In this document: piece after piece, positions 13,127 to 13,132 of the stretch
Numbering within the stretch: position 1 is the stretch's first letter
Layout: every line of letters begins with the position of its first letter
Assembly (NCBI GenBank): GCA_900753295.1
Contig: CAADYQ010000191.1
Span: 1-13,132 of the forward strand
From: Clostridia bacterium
Lineage (GTDB): Bacteria > Bacillota > Clostridia > Oscillospirales > CAG-272
DNA length: 13,132 bases
Direction of reading: 5' to 3'
The notes under the pieces: model-generated
What the model saw: only the letters and a program-made list of their open reading frames with translations
Database searches by the model: none
What the model was told of the DNA's origin: nothing
Position numbers and translations under genes: made by a program

Positions 13127-13132
13127 TGCGTA

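Larger units (their letters stand above)
12861..13132. repeat. Tandem repeat array of about 170 bp downstream of tRNA-Leu
   Basis: Two units, 12861-12963 and 13031-13132, align over their whole length apart from the upper terminator stem, a few substitutions and the small hairpin loop. Each consists of tRNA 3' end, terminator hairpin, a GCTAyAAGATAATAT spacer, reversed T-arm strand and nested hairpin ending in GTTTGCGTA. The window stops at the same base at which unit A gives way to the junction, so more units may follow. No open reading frame is supported inside. Confidence 0.8.

Noticed and set aside
12861..13132. Possible CRISPR array because of repeats near the right end
   Set aside because: There are only two units with a period of about 170 bp, the repeats are long and structured and include a tRNA fragment, and no cas gene is present.

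Overview
The window looks like chromosomal DNA of a Gram-positive, anaerobic member of the Clostridia (Bacillota), probably an uncultured gut-type lineage. The grounds are sigma-A promoters close to or exactly at consensus (TTGACA-17-TATAAT), strong AGGAGG-type ribosome binding sites, a rubredoxin, and a band-7 (SPFH) gene paired with an Arc-like ribbon-helix-helix gene. The lineage below class level is inference. The gene content is mostly ordinary; the unusual material lies at the two ends and in one promoter/terminator region.

Layout. (1) 1-238: a CAU-anticodon tRNA on the minus strand with its own consensus promoter, a start-site inverted repeat and a strong terminator; beyond the terminator lies a reversed copy of the tRNA's own T-arm strand. 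(2) 291-567: a rubredoxin gene (minus) with its promoter. (3) 685-4759: a minus-strand cluster of tldD and tldE/pmbA (peptidase pair), a terminator-like hairpin, then a namZ-type (DUF1343) muramidase-like gene with no signal peptide. (4) 4823-6229: divergent plus-strand SPFH and RHH genes, ending in a complex terminator fold that carries a perfect promoter inside it. (5) 6299-10592: two tandem paralogous membrane-anchored putative glycoside hydrolases, then a small P-loop kinase. (6) 10570-12621: a second perfect promoter overlapping the kinase stop codon, a five-helix membrane protein with a Cys-rich tail, and an overlapping GT4 glycosyltransferase. (7) 12740-13132: tRNA-Leu(UAG), its terminator, and a tandem second copy of tRNA 3' end, terminator and downstream hairpin.

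Functionally, the central genes suggest envelope or glycan work (muramidase-like protein, surface hydrolases, glycosyltransferase, SPFH membrane scaffold), but no complete pathway is present. The most novel signal is at the tRNA loci. At two unrelated tRNAs, and at a pseudo-tRNA copy, the terminator hairpin is flanked symmetrically by the tRNA T-arm strand on one side and its reverse complement on the other, at equal distance (15 or 16 nt). At tRNA-Leu the unit is tandemly repeated with a period of about 170 bp, and the two terminator stems differ almost completely between constant bases. Both window ends fall in such elements, which would fit assembly breaks at multicopy repeats (inference). 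No gap longer than 300 bases lacks a gene.
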